Part shown: piece after piece, positions 9,816 through 20,100 of the stretch | Layout: the number at the start of each line of letters is the position of its first letter | Numbering within the stretch: position 1 is the stretch's first letter | DNA from: Azohydromonas sediminis | GTDB lineage: Bacteria; Pseudomonadota; Gammaproteobacteria; Burkholderiales; Burkholderiaceae_C | Length of the DNA stretch: 64,000 bases | Direction: 5' to 3' | Assembly: GCF_003574675.1 (NCBI RefSeq) | Contig: NZ_QOAZ01000003.1 | Span: forward strand, 104,741 to 168,740 | Translations under genes and position numbers: made by a program | Notes under the pieces: model-generated | What the model was told of the DNA's origin: nothing | The model's input: only the letters and a program-made list of their open reading frames with translations | Database searches by the model: none

Positions 9816-10312
9816 TTCACCCCCTGCGCACGCGCCGCGCGGTCGTCGCGGTCGCGCATCAGCCAGTAGACGCAGCCCAGCGCCAGCGCCGCCCCCGACA
9901 GCGCGGCGATCTTGGCCGGGCTGGTGTCGGGGTCGAGGATCACGAACTTGCGCGCCAGCGCGATCAGCGCGATCAGCACCACGGTGCGCACCTGGATGAT
10001 GCTCTCGCGGCGCAGCGCCACCTTGACGATGGAATGCTTGAACTCCATCGCGATCAGCAGCGTCATGATCATCCCGAACACGGTCTGGAAGGTCGCATGG
10101 TCGAGCGGGTTGAACGCATCGAGCAGCAGCAGGCGAAACACCGTGCCGATCAGCTGCATCATCGAGACGACGACGATGACGGCGATCACGGCGCTGAGCA
10201 CGAGCGCGATGATCTGCTCGAAGCGCTCGTAGAAGCTCATCACCGCGAGCTCGTCGGCCAGCTCGCGCCATGCGCTCTTGCGCGGTCGGGTCGGTTCGTT
10301 CATCGCCGGCAT
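9812..10312 (-). CDS. psiE: PsiE-family membrane protein
   Basis: 166-aa (157 if the internal ATG is used) integral membrane protein of the phosphate-starvation-inducible PsiE family. Four hydrophobic segments are visible (about 34-58, 80-98, 112-130, 138-155). PsiE proteins have no established biochemical function, but psiE is a recurrent member of LHR/TLQC heat-resistance islands beside degP, which is how it appears here. ATG at 10312 has a GAGG-like site 8-12 nt upstream. It overlaps the following htrA by 4 bp and lies 23 nt after the preceding htrA. Confidence 0.85.
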   Translation of the reverse strand: MPAMNEPTRPRKSAWRELADELAVMSFYERFEQIIALVLSAVIAVIVVVSMMQLIGTVFRLLLLDAFNPLDHATFQTVFGMIMTLLIAMEFKHSIVKVALRRESIIQVRTVVLIALIALARKFVILDPDTSPAKIAALSGAALALGCVYWLMRDRDDRAARAQGVK

Positions 10313-10335
10313 TCAATCACAACCTCGCGGGCGGC

Positions 10336-11415
10336 TCAGGCGCCGGCGTCGAGCACGACGTCGACCTCGACGCTGCGCCCATCGCGCCGCAGCTGCAGCC
10401 GCACGCGCTCGCCGACGCGGAAGTCGTCGAGGCGGCCCAGCAGCTGGCCAACGCTGGCCACCGGCCGCCCGTCGATGCCGACGATCACGTCGCCCGGCTG
10501 CCAGCGCCCGTCGGCGCCGCGGCGGATGCCGCGCAGCCCCGCGCGCTCGGCGCCCGAGCCGGGCAGCACGCGCAACACGAACACGCCCTCGACACCGAGC
10601 GCACGCGACAGGCGCTGGTTCAGCGCGTCGTCGAGCTCGATGCCCAGCGACGGCCGGATGTAGCGCCCGTGGCGGATCAGCTGCGGCACGACGCGGTTGA
10701 CGGTGTCCACCGGCACCGCGAAGCCGATGCCCGCGCTCGCCCCCGACGGGCTGTAGATCGCCGTGTTGACGCCGATCAGCCGTCCGGCCGAATCGAGCAG
10801 CGGACCGCCCGAGTTGCCCGGGTTGATCGCGGCGTCGGTCTGGATCAGGTGCTCGATCGTCGCGCCCGAATCGCTCGGCAGCGAGCGGTCGAGCGCCGAG
10901 ACGATGCCGGTGGTCAGCGTCCAGTCGAGGCCGAACGGGTTGCCGATCGCGTAGACGCGCTGGCCCACGCGCAGGTCGTGGCTGGTGCCCAGCGGCACCG
11001 CCGGCGGGCGGTCGAACGGCACGCCGATCTTCAGCACCGCGAGGTCGTGCGACGGACTCACGCCGACCAGCGCGGCCTGCACCTCACGACCGTCGGCGAG
11101 CCGCACGACGGCCTCGCTCGCGCCCTCGATCACGTGCGCGTTCGTCACGACGTGGCCGGCGTCGTCCCAGATGAAGCCGCTGCCGGTGCCGCGCGGCACC
11201 GAGAACACGTTGCGCGTGAACAGGTCGCGCACCTGCTGGCGCGTCGCGATGTAGACGACCGACTCGCGCGCGCGCTCGAACAGCTCGATCGTCGCGCGCT
11301 CGTCGGCGCCCAGCGGCCCGCGCGGCGCGACGGTGCGCGGCTGATGCGCGAAGGCGCGCGGTGCCAGCACGCCGAAGCCGATCGCGGCCACCGCCGCGCG
11401 GCGGTCCAGGCTCAT
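10336..11415 (-). CDS. HtrA/DegP-like serine protease with PDZ domain (copy 2)
   Basis: 359-aa S1C protease. Residues 1-23 (MSLDRRAAVA...RAFA) form a signal sequence with an Arg-Arg pair, so the product is probably exported rather than anchored, unlike copy 1. Triad: His94, Asp124, Ser202; single PDZ domain about 262-358. ATG at 11415 overlaps the cbpM stop by 4 bp. The frame is open upstream, but the extension runs through cbpM in another frame and has no signal peptide. Copies 1 and 2 flank psiE, a gene-duplication arrangement. Confidence 0.92.
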   Translation of the reverse strand: MSLDRRAAVAAIGFGVLAPRAFAHQPRTVAPRGPLGADERATIELFERARESVVYIATRQQVRDLFTRNVFSVPRGTGSGFIWDDAGHVVTNAHVIEGASEAVVRLADGREVQAALVGVSPSHDLAVLKIGVPFDRPPAVPLGTSHDLRVGQRVYAIGNPFGLDWTLTTGIVSALDRSLPSDSGATIEHLIQTDAAINPGNSGGPLLDSAGRLIGVNTAIYSPSGASAGIGFAVPVDTVNRVVPQLIRHGRYIRPSLGIELDDALNQRLSRALGVEGVFVLRVLPGSGAERAGLRGIRRGADGRWQPGDVIVGIDGRPVASVGQLLGRLDDFRVGERVRLQLRRDGRSVEVDVVLDAGA

Positions 11416-11719
11416 TCGAGCCCCAGCGCGCGCAGCCGCGCGCGCAGGCGGGCGAGTTCGTCCTGCAGGTCGGCCACCAGCGCCGCGAGCTCGGGCACCG
11501 CGTCGAAGTCGCGCTCGACCTGCGCCATGCAGCGCACGCGCCGCAGTGCCGCGGCGTCGAAGCGCCACGCGTCGCCGGGGCCGAGCGGCTGCGCCGCGAT
11601 CAGTCCCGCGGCCACGCGCTCGTGCACCCACGCGGCGTCGACGCCGCCGACGCGGCACAGCTCGTCGAGGTCGAGCCACAGCTCGTCGAGCAGCGCTTCG
11701 ACGGGAACGATCGGACGGA

Positions 11720-11723
<4 letters not shown>
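11412..11723 (-). CDS. cbpM: CbpM-like chaperone modulator (MerR-type HTH)
   Basis: 103-aa protein of the CbpM family. CbpM binds the J-domain of the DnaJ homologue CbpA and inhibits its co-chaperone activity. The N-terminal half resembles a MerR-like winged helix ('LDELCRVGGVDAAWVHERVAAGLI'); the C-terminal half is helical with heptad-like leucines ('[19 protein letters not shown]'). It overlaps both neighbours by 4 bp, immediately downstream of cbpA, the conserved cbpAM arrangement. Start ATG at 11723. Confidence 0.85.
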
Positions 11724-12715
<992 letters not shown>

Positions 12716-12783
12716 GGTGATTGGCTCCTGCGGCGGCTATCTGCGAGCGCGTCGGGCCGATTCAACCCCCGTCCGCCCGCGAC

Positions 12784-12816
12784 CCCTCTTGAAGCCGGCG
12801 CCTGCCAACCCTACAT
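12784..12816 (+). promoter_or_regulatory. candidate heat-shock sigma-32 (RpoH) promoter for the hsp20 genes
   Basis: CTTGAA at 12788-12793, preceded by C-rich sequence, is followed after 15 nt by CCTACAT (12810-12816), resembling the RpoH consensus CTTGAA - 13-17 nt - CCCCATNT. It lies 62 nt before the first hsp20 start. A weaker opposite-facing TTGAA at 12765-12761 could serve cbpA. Assigned by eye only. Confidence 0.45.
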
Positions 12817-12877
12817 CATCGGCAGCGACGCGGCCAGCACCGGCCGCGCGCACCCGATTCATCAAGGAGCAACGACC

Positions 12878-13315
12878 ATGTTGTATCGAAGCCTGTTTCC
12901 CCGCGACCTGTTCGCGGAAATGGACCGCCTGACGCGCGAGATGCAGCAGGCGTTCGAGGTCTCGCCGAGCATCCGCGGCATCGGCCGTGGCGGCTTCCCG
13001 GCACTGAACATCGGCAGCACCGCCGAGGCGATCGAGGTTTACGCCTTCGCGCCCGGCATCGACCCGGCCAAGGTCGAGGTGCAGCTCGACCGCGGTGTGC
13101 TGACGATCAGCGGCGAGCGCGCCGGCCTGCCCGAAGGCGACGCGAAGACGACGCTGCACGTCAACGAGCGTTTCGCCGGCCGCTTCCGCCGCGTGATCAG
13201 CCTGCCCGACGACATCGACCCGAACGCCGTCAGCGCCGACTACCGCGACGGTGTGCTGCACGTCAGCATCAAGCGCCGCGCGTCGGCCCAACCGCGCCGC
13301 ATCGAGGTGCAGTGA
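12878..13315 (+). CDS. hsp20: Hsp20/alpha-crystallin small heat-shock protein (1 of 3)
   Basis: 145-aa holdase chaperone that binds unfolding proteins under heat or oxidative stress. Alpha-crystallin domain spans about 42-140, with the 'A.APGIDPAKVEVQ' strand region and the 'DYRDGVLHVSIKRR' strand; the dimer-interface LPDDID loop is present. Strong Shine-Dalgarno AAGGAG at 12864-12869 fixes ATG at 12878. First of three tandem hsp20 genes that are divergent in sequence, so not recent copies. Confidence 0.93.
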   Translation: MLYRSLFPRDLFAEMDRLTREMQQAFEVSPSIRGIGRGGFPALNIGSTAEAIEVYAFAPGIDPAKVEVQLDRGVLTISGERAGLPEGDAKTTLHVNERFAGRFRRVISLPDDIDPNAVSADYRDGVLHVSIKRRASAQPRRIEVQ

Positions 13316-13334
13316 GCTGCAGGAGGACCGCACG

Positions 13335-13730
13335 ATGAACGAACAAGCCGTTGCCACCACGACCGCGTCGGCCACGCCGACCACCCCCCGCCGCGACGAG
13401 CCGGCACTGCTGCCGCCGGTCGACGTGATCGAGGACGCCACCGGCATCACGCTGTACGCCGACCTGCCGGGCGTGCCGAAGGACAAGCTGAACCTGCGCG
13501 TCGAGGGCGACACGCTGTCGATCGACGCCGACCTCGTGCTGCCGCTGCCGCAGGGCATGGAGGCCAGCCACGCCGAGGTGCAGCTCGCGCGCTACCGCCG
13601 CGCGTTCACGCTGAGCAAGGAGCTCGATGCGGCCAAGGTCAGCGCCGAGCTCACGCACGGTGTGCTGCGCGTGCGCATCCCGAAGGCCGAGCACGCGCAG
13701 CCGCGGCGCATCGAGATCCAGGTCGGCTGA
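13335..13730 (+). CDS. hsp20: Hsp20/alpha-crystallin small heat-shock protein (2 of 3)
   Basis: 131-aa small heat-shock protein. A Thr/Ala-rich N-terminal arm (about 1-30) precedes an alpha-crystallin domain with 'DLPGVPKDKLNLRVEGDTLSI' and the closing 'LTHGVLRVRIPKAE'. The A-x-x-N/D-G-V-L signature is replaced by LTHGVL. AGGAGG at 13321-13326 supports ATG at 13335; the gene follows the previous stop by 19 nt, so co-transcription is likely. Confidence 0.92.
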   Translation: MNEQAVATTTASATPTTPRRDEPALLPPVDVIEDATGITLYADLPGVPKDKLNLRVEGDTLSIDADLVLPLPQGMEASHAEVQLARYRRAFTLSKELDAAKVSAELTHGVLRVRIPKAEHAQPRRIEIQVG

Positions 13731-13799
13731 CGCTGCCCGCCCGCGGCGCGGGCGCATCCCGCGCCGCTTGTGCCGACTCATGACGAATGGAGGTTCCGG

Positions 13800-14306
13800 A
13801 TGAAGATGAGTGACATCCGCCAGAGCTTCGGTTCGCTGTGGGACACGGTGGCCGAAGGCTGGGACCGGCTGCGCGAGCGCGCGGCCGGCGCACTGACGCG
13901 CTACCGGCCGGGCGCCAAGTCGAACCTGCCGGCGCGCGACGAGATCGACGACGCGAGCTACGTCCCCACCGCCGGCTGGGCGATGCTCGGCGGCGACGTG
14001 TTCGAGGACGAGCGGCGCGTCGTCGTGCGGCTCGAGGTGCCGGGCATGGACAAGCGCGACTTCGACATCGAGGTGTTCGGCGACACGCTCGTCGTGCGCG
14101 GCGAGAAGCGCTTCGAGCGCGAGGACACCGAAGGCCGCTGGCGCGTGCTGCAGTGCGCCTACGGCGCCTTCCAGCGCCAGGTGCCGCTGCCGGTGCCGGT
14201 CAAGGGCGACGAGGCGCGCGCCACCTACCGCAACGGCGTGCTGCGCATCGAGCTGCCGAAGCGGCAGCCGTCGAAGCCGCGCGTCGTGCAGATCCGCGTG
14301 GGCTGA
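13800..14306 (+). CDS. hsp20: Hsp20/alpha-crystallin small heat-shock protein (3 of 3)
   Basis: 168-aa small heat-shock protein with a longer N-terminal arm (about 1-60, 'FGSLWDTVAEGWDRLRERA') before the alpha-crystallin domain. The domain shows 'EVPGMDKRDFDIEVFGDTLVV' and ends 'YRNGVLRIELPKRQ'. GGAGG at 13789-13793 fixes ATG at 13800. Its longer arm and higher charge suggest a different substrate or oligomer specificity from the other two; that is inference. Confidence 0.92.
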   Translation: MKMSDIRQSFGSLWDTVAEGWDRLRERAAGALTRYRPGAKSNLPARDEIDDASYVPTAGWAMLGGDVFEDERRVVVRLEVPGMDKRDFDIEVFGDTLVVRGEKRFEREDTEGRWRVLQCAYGAFQRQVPLPVPVKGDEARATYRNGVLRIELPKRQPSKPRVVQIRVG

Positions 14307-14342
14307 CGCGCCGGCGCTGCCCTCGGTTCCCCCCGGGGCGCA

Positions 14343-14369
14343 GGCGGCGGCACCCGCAGGGCCGCCGCC
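14343..14369 (+). terminator. GC-rich hairpin after the hsp20 genes
   Basis: GGCGGCGGC (14343-14351) pairs perfectly with GCCGCCGCC (14361-14369) across a 9-nt loop, 36 nt after the third hsp20 stop. There is no U-tract, so it may be a weak or Rho-assisted terminator, or simply a stable mRNA 3' end. Confidence 0.35.
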
Positions 14370-14428
14370 CGCGCGTCGGCCGCAAGGCGCTCGGCCGGGA
14401 CCGCAGCGCGTCGGGGACTATCGCCGGC

Positions 14429-15722
14429 ATGGCAAACCCCTCCCTCGAGACGCCGGTGCTCATTGCCGGTGGCGGCATCGGCGGCATGGCGCTGGCGCTG
14501 ACGCTGCACCAGATCGGCGTGCCCTGCACCGTCTTCGAAGCCGTCACCGAGCTCAAGCCGCTGGGCGTGGGCATCAACCTGCAGCCCAACGCGGTGCGCG
14601 AGCTCTACGACCTGCGCCTGGACGCCGACGTGCTCGACACCATCGGCATCCAGGTCCGTGAGTGGGCGCTGGTGGACCGCAACGGCAACGACGTCTACGC
14701 CGAGCCGCGGGGCCTGCGGGCCGGCTACCGCTGGCCGCAGTACGCGGTGCACCGCGGGCAGCTGCAGAGCTGCTGTACCGCACGGTGCTCGCGCGGCTGG
14801 GCGCGTCGGCAGTGCGCCTCGGTCACCGCGTCACCGGCTACCGGCAAGATCACGATGGCGTCGTCGCCCTCGTGCAGACCCGCGACGGGCGCACCTCGAG
14901 GAGCGCGGCGCGCTGCTGGCGGCGGCCGACGGCCTGCACTCGGCGGTGCGCGCGCAGATGCATCCGCAGCAGCCGCCGATCCACTGGGGCGGCGCCATCA
15001 TGTGGCGCGGCACGACGCCGGGTGTGCCGATCCGCACCGGCTCGTCGTTCGTCGGTCTGGGCTCGGCGCGGCACCGCGTGGTGCTGTACCCGATCTCGCA
15101 GCCCGACCGTGTCACCGGGCTGGCCACGATCAACTGGATCGCCGAGATCACGGTGGACAACAGCGGCGGCTGGACGCAGGGCGACTGGAACCGCCGCGTG
15201 ACGGTGGAGGAGTTCGCCCACCACTTCGACGGGTGGAACTACGGCTGGCTCGACGTGCCGGCGATGCTGCGCGGTGCCCGCGAAATCTTCGAGTACCCGA
15301 TGATCGACCGCGACCCGGTGCCCACCTGGGTCGACGGGCGAGTCGCGCTGCTCGGTGATGCTGCCCACGTGATGTACCCGACCGGCTCCAACGGCGCGAG
15401 CCAGGCGATCGTCGACTCCCGCGTGCTCGGCGCGTCGATCCTCGCGCACGGCGTGACCGCCCAGGCGCTGAAAGCCTACGACGACAAGCTGTGCGCCGAC
15501 GTGTCGGCGCTCGTGCTGCGCAACCGCGGCGCGGGGCCCTTCGGCCTGCTGAACCTGGTCGACGAGCGCTGCGGCGGCGTGTTCGACGACATCGAGCAGG
15601 TGATCCCGGCGGCCGAACGCGAGGCCTTCATGGCGCGCTACAAGGCGGCGGCCGGGCTGATCATCGAGACGCTGAACGCGGCCCCGCCGACGATCCCGCC
15701 CGGCGCGCGCGTGCGTGGCTGA
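14429..15722 (+). pseudogene. FAD-dependent monooxygenase, interrupted by two -1 frameshifts
   Basis: Homologue of PhzS-like/aromatic-ring flavin monooxygenases. Frame A (from ATG 14429 to about 14769) carries the FAD-binding 'IAGGGIGGMALALTLHQ'. The coding sense then moves to a second frame (about 14770-14894; 'LLYRTVLARLG', 'VTGYRQDHDGV') and to a third from about 14895 to the stop at 15722, containing 'LLAAADGLHSAVRAQ' and the second FAD motif 'ALLGDAAHVMYPTGSNGA'. Each transition fits loss of one base: restoring one near 14770 and one near 14894 would give a continuous protein of about 430 aa. Both losses are in the same direction, so they do not compensate. Either the gene is freshly dead or these are assembly errors; all other genes in the window are intact. 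Confidence 0.75.
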
Positions 15723-15839
15723 GCGCTGGCTGCCGCGCGCGTCGCGGCAAGCGGTGTGCGGCGCGCCCGAGGCCCCGAGGGTGCAGGGGCCGTCAGAGCC
15801 GCAGCGGCCGTCGTGTCACCCGCGCCGACGCGGAACGGC

Positions 15840-15864
15840 GCTCACGTGCGCCGCTCACGTGCGC
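15840..15864. repeat. 13-bp tandem duplication at the 3' end of ispDF
   Basis: GCTCACGTGCGC occurs at 15840-15851 and again at 15853-15864 (13-bp period). The second copy includes the ispDF stop codon and last residues. Probably a small slippage duplication without function. Confidence 0.6.
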
Positions 15865-17069
15865 AGCAGCAGGCTCACCGCCCGCGCCTCGATCGCCCGC
15901 CCCTCGCCCACCGGCCCCATCTTCTCGGCCGTCTTGGCCTTGACGTTGACCTGATCGGCGGCGACACCCATCGCCGCGGCGAGCCGCTCGCGCATCGCCG
16001 GGATGTGCGGCGCCATCTTCGGCGCCTGCGCGACGATCGTCGCGTCGACGTTGCCGATCGTCCAGCCGGCCGCGCGCACGCGGCGCGCGGCTTCGGCCAG
16101 CAGCACGAGCGAGTCGGCGCCCTGGAACTGCGGGTCGGTGTCGGGGAAGTGGCGCCCGATGTCGCCGAGCGCGGCGGCACCCAGCAGCGCGTCGGTGATC
16201 GCGTGGGCGAGCGCGTCGGCATCCGAATGGCCCGCCAGCCCGTGCGTGTGCGGGATCGTCACGCCGCCGAGGATCAGCGGCCGCCCGGTGACGAGGGCGT
16301 GCGTGTCCCAGCCCTCGCCGATGCGCATCGTCATCATCGTGTGGGTTCCCGTCGTGGAGCCGCGCGACGCGAGCAGCCGCTCGGCGAGCGCGAAGTCGGC
16401 CGGCCACGTGACCTTGAAGTTCTCCAGCGGCGCGGCGACCAGCCGCGGCGCCAGGCCCAGCGCCTCGACGGCGCTCGCCTCGTCGGTGACGGCGCCGCCG
16501 GCGGCGGCCAGCGCGCGCCGCAGCAGCCCGAGGCGGAACATCTGCGGCGTCTGCGCGGCCCACTTGCCGGCGCGGTCCACCGTGGCAGCCACGTGCCTCG
16601 TGTCGTCGGCCTGCTTCAGCGTGTCGGACACCGGCTGCGCGAGCAGACCGCCGACGTCGTGCCCGAGGCACGCGTCGATCAGCGCGTCGACCCATTCGGG
16701 GCGCAGCAGGCAGCGCGCCGCGTCGTGCACCAGCACCCAGTCGTCGTCGGCCGCGCCGCGGCGCGCGAGCTCGACGAGCCCTGCGGCGACGCTGGCCGCG
16801 CGCGTCGCGCCGCCCACTCGCGCCACCCAGCCGCGGTCGCCGGCGAAGCCGGGCACGGCCGCCTCGAACTGCGCGTCGTCGGGGGCCAGCACGACGAGCG
16901 TGGCCGCCAGCCGCGGCACCGCGGCGAGCGCCGCCAGCGTGTGCGCGACCATCGCGCGGCCAGCGATGGGCCGGTACTGCTTCGGCCCCTCGGTGCCGGC
17001 ACGGCTGCCGCTGCCGGCGCACGGCACGAGGGCGAACAGGCGCGGGGCGGGAGGATGGGGCGTCGTCAC
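15855..17069 (-). CDS. ispDF: bifunctional IspD-IspF (MEP-pathway cytidylyltransferase / MECDP synthase)
   Basis: 404-aa fusion catalysing two non-consecutive steps of the methylerythritol phosphate isoprenoid route. N-terminal IspD (about 1-235): '[12 protein letters not shown]...PKQY' nucleotide loop, 'VLVHDAARC', 'AAQTPQMFR' and 'TDEASAVE'. C-terminal IspF (about 250-404): '[10 protein letters not shown]' (metal Asp/His), '[12 protein letters not shown]', '[11 protein letters not shown]' and 'KAKTAEKMG'. The linker '[14 protein letters not shown]' keeps the frame open through the place where ispD normally stops; ATGs there could still allow separate IspF initiation. Separate adjacent genes are the usual gammaproteobacterial and Burkholderiales form, whereas fusions are typical of alpha- and epsilonproteobacteria. 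Diverges from mfd. Confidence 0.93.
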   Translation of the reverse strand: MTTPHPPAPRLFALVPCAGSGSRAGTEGPKQYRPIAGRAMVAHTLAALAAVPRLAATLVVLAPDDAQFEAAVPGFAGDRGWVARVGGATRAASVAAGLVELARRGAADDDWVLVHDAARCLLRPEWVDALIDACLGHDVGGLLAQPVSDTLKQADDTRHVAATVDRAGKWAAQTPQMFRLGLLRRALAAAGGAVTDEASAVEALGLAPRLVAAPLENFKVTWPADFALAERLLASRGSTTGTHTMMTMRIGEGWDTHALVTGRPLILGGVTIPHTHGLAGHSDADALAHAITDALLGAAALGDIGRHFPDTDPQFQGADSLVLLAEAARRVRAAGWTIGNVDATIVAQAPKMAPHIPAMRERLAAAMGVAADQVNVKAKTAEKMGPVGEGRAIEARAVSLLLRT

Positions 17070-17112
17070 GATGGCGGCGACTGTACGCGAGCGCCGCCTA
17101 GAATCCCGCGCG

Positions 17113-17141
17113 GCCCCGTTGCGGGGCTTTCGTCGTTTCTT
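17113..17141 (+). promoter_or_regulatory. terminator-like hairpin in the mfd leader (possible attenuator)
   Basis: GCCCCG (17113-17118), loop TTG, CGGGGC (17122-17127), then the T-rich TTTCGTCGTTTCTT (17128-17141) just before the mfd ATG at 17147. A -10-like TAGAAT lies at 17099-17104, without a clear -35. The upstream gene is divergent, so this is not its terminator; it would sit at the very 5' end of the mfd transcript. Confidence 0.45.
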
Positions 17142-17146
17142 CGCCG

Positions 17147-20100
17147 ATGCAGTTGCCTTCCATCGCCCCCGGCAAGCGCTTCACCGTGCCGCGTCCGCTC
17201 GGCTCGGCCGACGCGCTGCTGCTCGCGCGCCACGCGCAGGCGCAAGCCGCGGCCGGGCGGCTGCTGGCCATCGTCACCGCCGAGCCGGCCGACGTGCACC
17301 GGCTCGAGGACGAGATGCGCTTCTTCGCGCCCGAGCTGCGCGTGGCCGTGTTCCCCGACTGGGAGACGCTGCCGTACGACACGTTCAGCCCGCACCAGGA
17401 CCTGGTGTCGGAGCGGCTCGCGACGCTGTGGCGCGTCTACAAGCAGCACGACGTCGACGTGCTGCTGCTGCCGGCCACGACCGCGCTGCAGCGCCTCGCG
17501 CCGCCGTCGTTCCTCGCCGCCTACACCTTCGAGTTCAAGCAGAAGCAGAAGCTCGACGAGGCGGCGCTGAAGGCGCAGCTGACGCTCGCCGGCTACCACC
17601 ACGTCAGCCAGGTCGTCGCGCCGGGCGAGTACGCGGTGCGCGGCGGGCTGATCGACCTGTTCCCGATGGGCTCGCCGGTGCCGTACCGCGTCGACCTGTT
17701 CGACGACGAGGTCGACTCGATCCGCACCTTCGACCCCGACACGCAGAGGAGCCTCTACCCGGTGCCCGAGGTGCGCCTGCTGCCCGGGCGCGAGTTCCCG
17801 CTCGACGAGGCGGCGCGCACCGCGTTCCGCGCGCGCTGGCGCGAGAAGATGGAAGGCGACCCGACGAAGTCGCGCATCTACAAGGACATCGCGCAGGGCA
17901 TCGCCAGCGGCGGCATCGAGTACTACCTGCCGCTGTTCTTCGACCAGACGGCGACGATCTTCGACCATTTGGGTGAGAGTGCTGCACTCGTGCTGCACGG
18001 CGAAGTGGACCGTGCGCTCGACCGCTTCTGGCACGACACGCGCGAGCGCCACCGCTTCCTGCAGCACGACCCCGAGCGGCCGATCCTGCCGCCGGAGGAC
18101 CTCTTCCTGCGCCCCGACGAGTTCTTCGCGCGCACGCAGCCGCACGCGACGCTCGTCGTGCGCGGCGAAGGCGAGGTCGACTGGGCGCGGCCGCTGCCCA
18201 ACGTCGCGATCGAGCGCGGCACGCCCGAACCGCTGAAGGCGCTCGAGATGCATCTGCACGCGACGCTGCACCGCGTGCTGCTGATCGCCGAGAGCGAGGG
18301 CCGGCGCGAGACGATCCTCGACCTGCTGCGCGACCACGGCATCCGCGTGCCCGCGGTGGACAGCCTGCAGGCCTTCGAGGAGGGCGACGCGCGCATCGCG
18401 ATCGCCGCCGCGCCGCTCGCCGAGGGCTTCTTCTGGCACGAGCCCGCCGAAGGGCACGTGATCCAGTTCATCACCGAGACGGAGCTGTTCGCCAGCACGC
18501 GCGAGGCGCGCCGGCGCCGCCGGCAGGAGCGCACCAGCGACGTCGACGCGCTCATCAAGGACCTGTCGGAGCTCAACGTCGGCGACCCCGTGGTGCACCT
18601 GAACCACGGCATCGGCCGCTACCGCGGGCTCGTGCACATCGACCTTGGCGACGGCGACAGCGAGTTCCTGCACCTCGAGTACGCCGACAAGGCGACGCTG
18701 TACGTGCCGGTCGCGCAGCTGCACCTGATCAGCCGCTACACCGGCGTCAGCGCCGACGAGGCGCCGCTGCACAAGCTGGGCTCCGGGCAGTGGGAGAAGG
18801 CCAAGCGGCGCGCTGCCGAGCAGGTGCGCGACACCGCCGCCGAGCTGCTCGACCTGTACGCACGCCGCGCCGCGCGCCGGGGACACGCGCACCCGTTCAA
18901 CGTGCACGACTACGAGGCCTTCGCCGCGAGTTTCGGCTTCGAGGAGACGCCGGACCAGCGCGCGGCGATCCACGCCGTGATCCACGACATGACGAGCGAC
19001 AAGCCGATGGACCGCCTGGTGTGCGGCGACGTCGGCTTCGGCAAGACCGAGGTCGCGCTGCGCGCGGCCTTCATCGCCGTCTCGGGCGGCAAGCAGGTCG
19101 CGATCCTGGCGCCGACGACGCTGCTCGCCGAGCAGCACTTCCAGACGATCAGCGACCGCTTCGGCAAGTGGCCGGTCAAGGTCGCCGAGCTGTCGCGCTT
19201 TCGCAGCGCCAAGGAGGTCAAGACGGCGCTCGACGGGCTGGCCGACGGCAGCGTCGACATCGTCGTCGGCACGCACCGGCTGCTCTCCCCCGACGTGAAG
19301 TTCGCGCGCCTGGGCCTGCTCGTCATCGACGAGGAGCACCGCTTCGGCGTGCGCCACAAGGAGGCGATCAAGGCCTTCCGCTCCGAGGTCGACGTGCTGA
19401 CGCTGACCGCCACGCCGATCCCGCGCACGCTGGGCATGGCGCTCGAAGGCCTGCGCGACCTGAGCGTGATCGCCACCGCGCCGCAGCGGCGCCTGGCGAT
19501 CAAGACCTTCGTGCGCAACGAGCACAACGGCGTGATCCGCGAGGCCGTGCTGCGCGAACTCAAGCGCGGCGGGCAGGTGTACTTCCTGCACAACGAGGTC
19601 GAGACGATCCTCAACCGCCGCGACAAGCTGGCGGAATTGCTCCCCGAGGCGCGCATCGGCGTCGCCCACGGCCAGATGCCCGAGCGCGAGCTCGAGCGCG
19701 TGATGCGCGACTTCGTCGCCCAGCGCCACAACGTGCTGCTGTGCTCGACGATCATCGAGACCGGCATCGACGTGCCGACCGCGAACACGATCGTGATCAG
19801 CCGCGCCGACAAGTTCGGCCTCGCCCAGCTGCACCAGCTGCGCGGGCGCGTGGGCCGCAGCCACCACCAGGCCTACGCGTACCTGCTCGTGCCGGACCTG
19901 GAAGGCCTGTCGAAGGTCGCGGCGCAGCGGCTCGACGCGATCCAGCAGATGGAGGAGCTCGGCAGCGGCTTCTACCTCGCGATGCACGACCTCGAGATCC
20001 GCGGCGCCGGCGAGGTGCTCGGCGAACACCAGAGCGGCAACATGCAGGAGGTGGGCTTCCAGCTCTTCAACGAGATGCTCGCCGAGGCCGTGCGCGCGCT

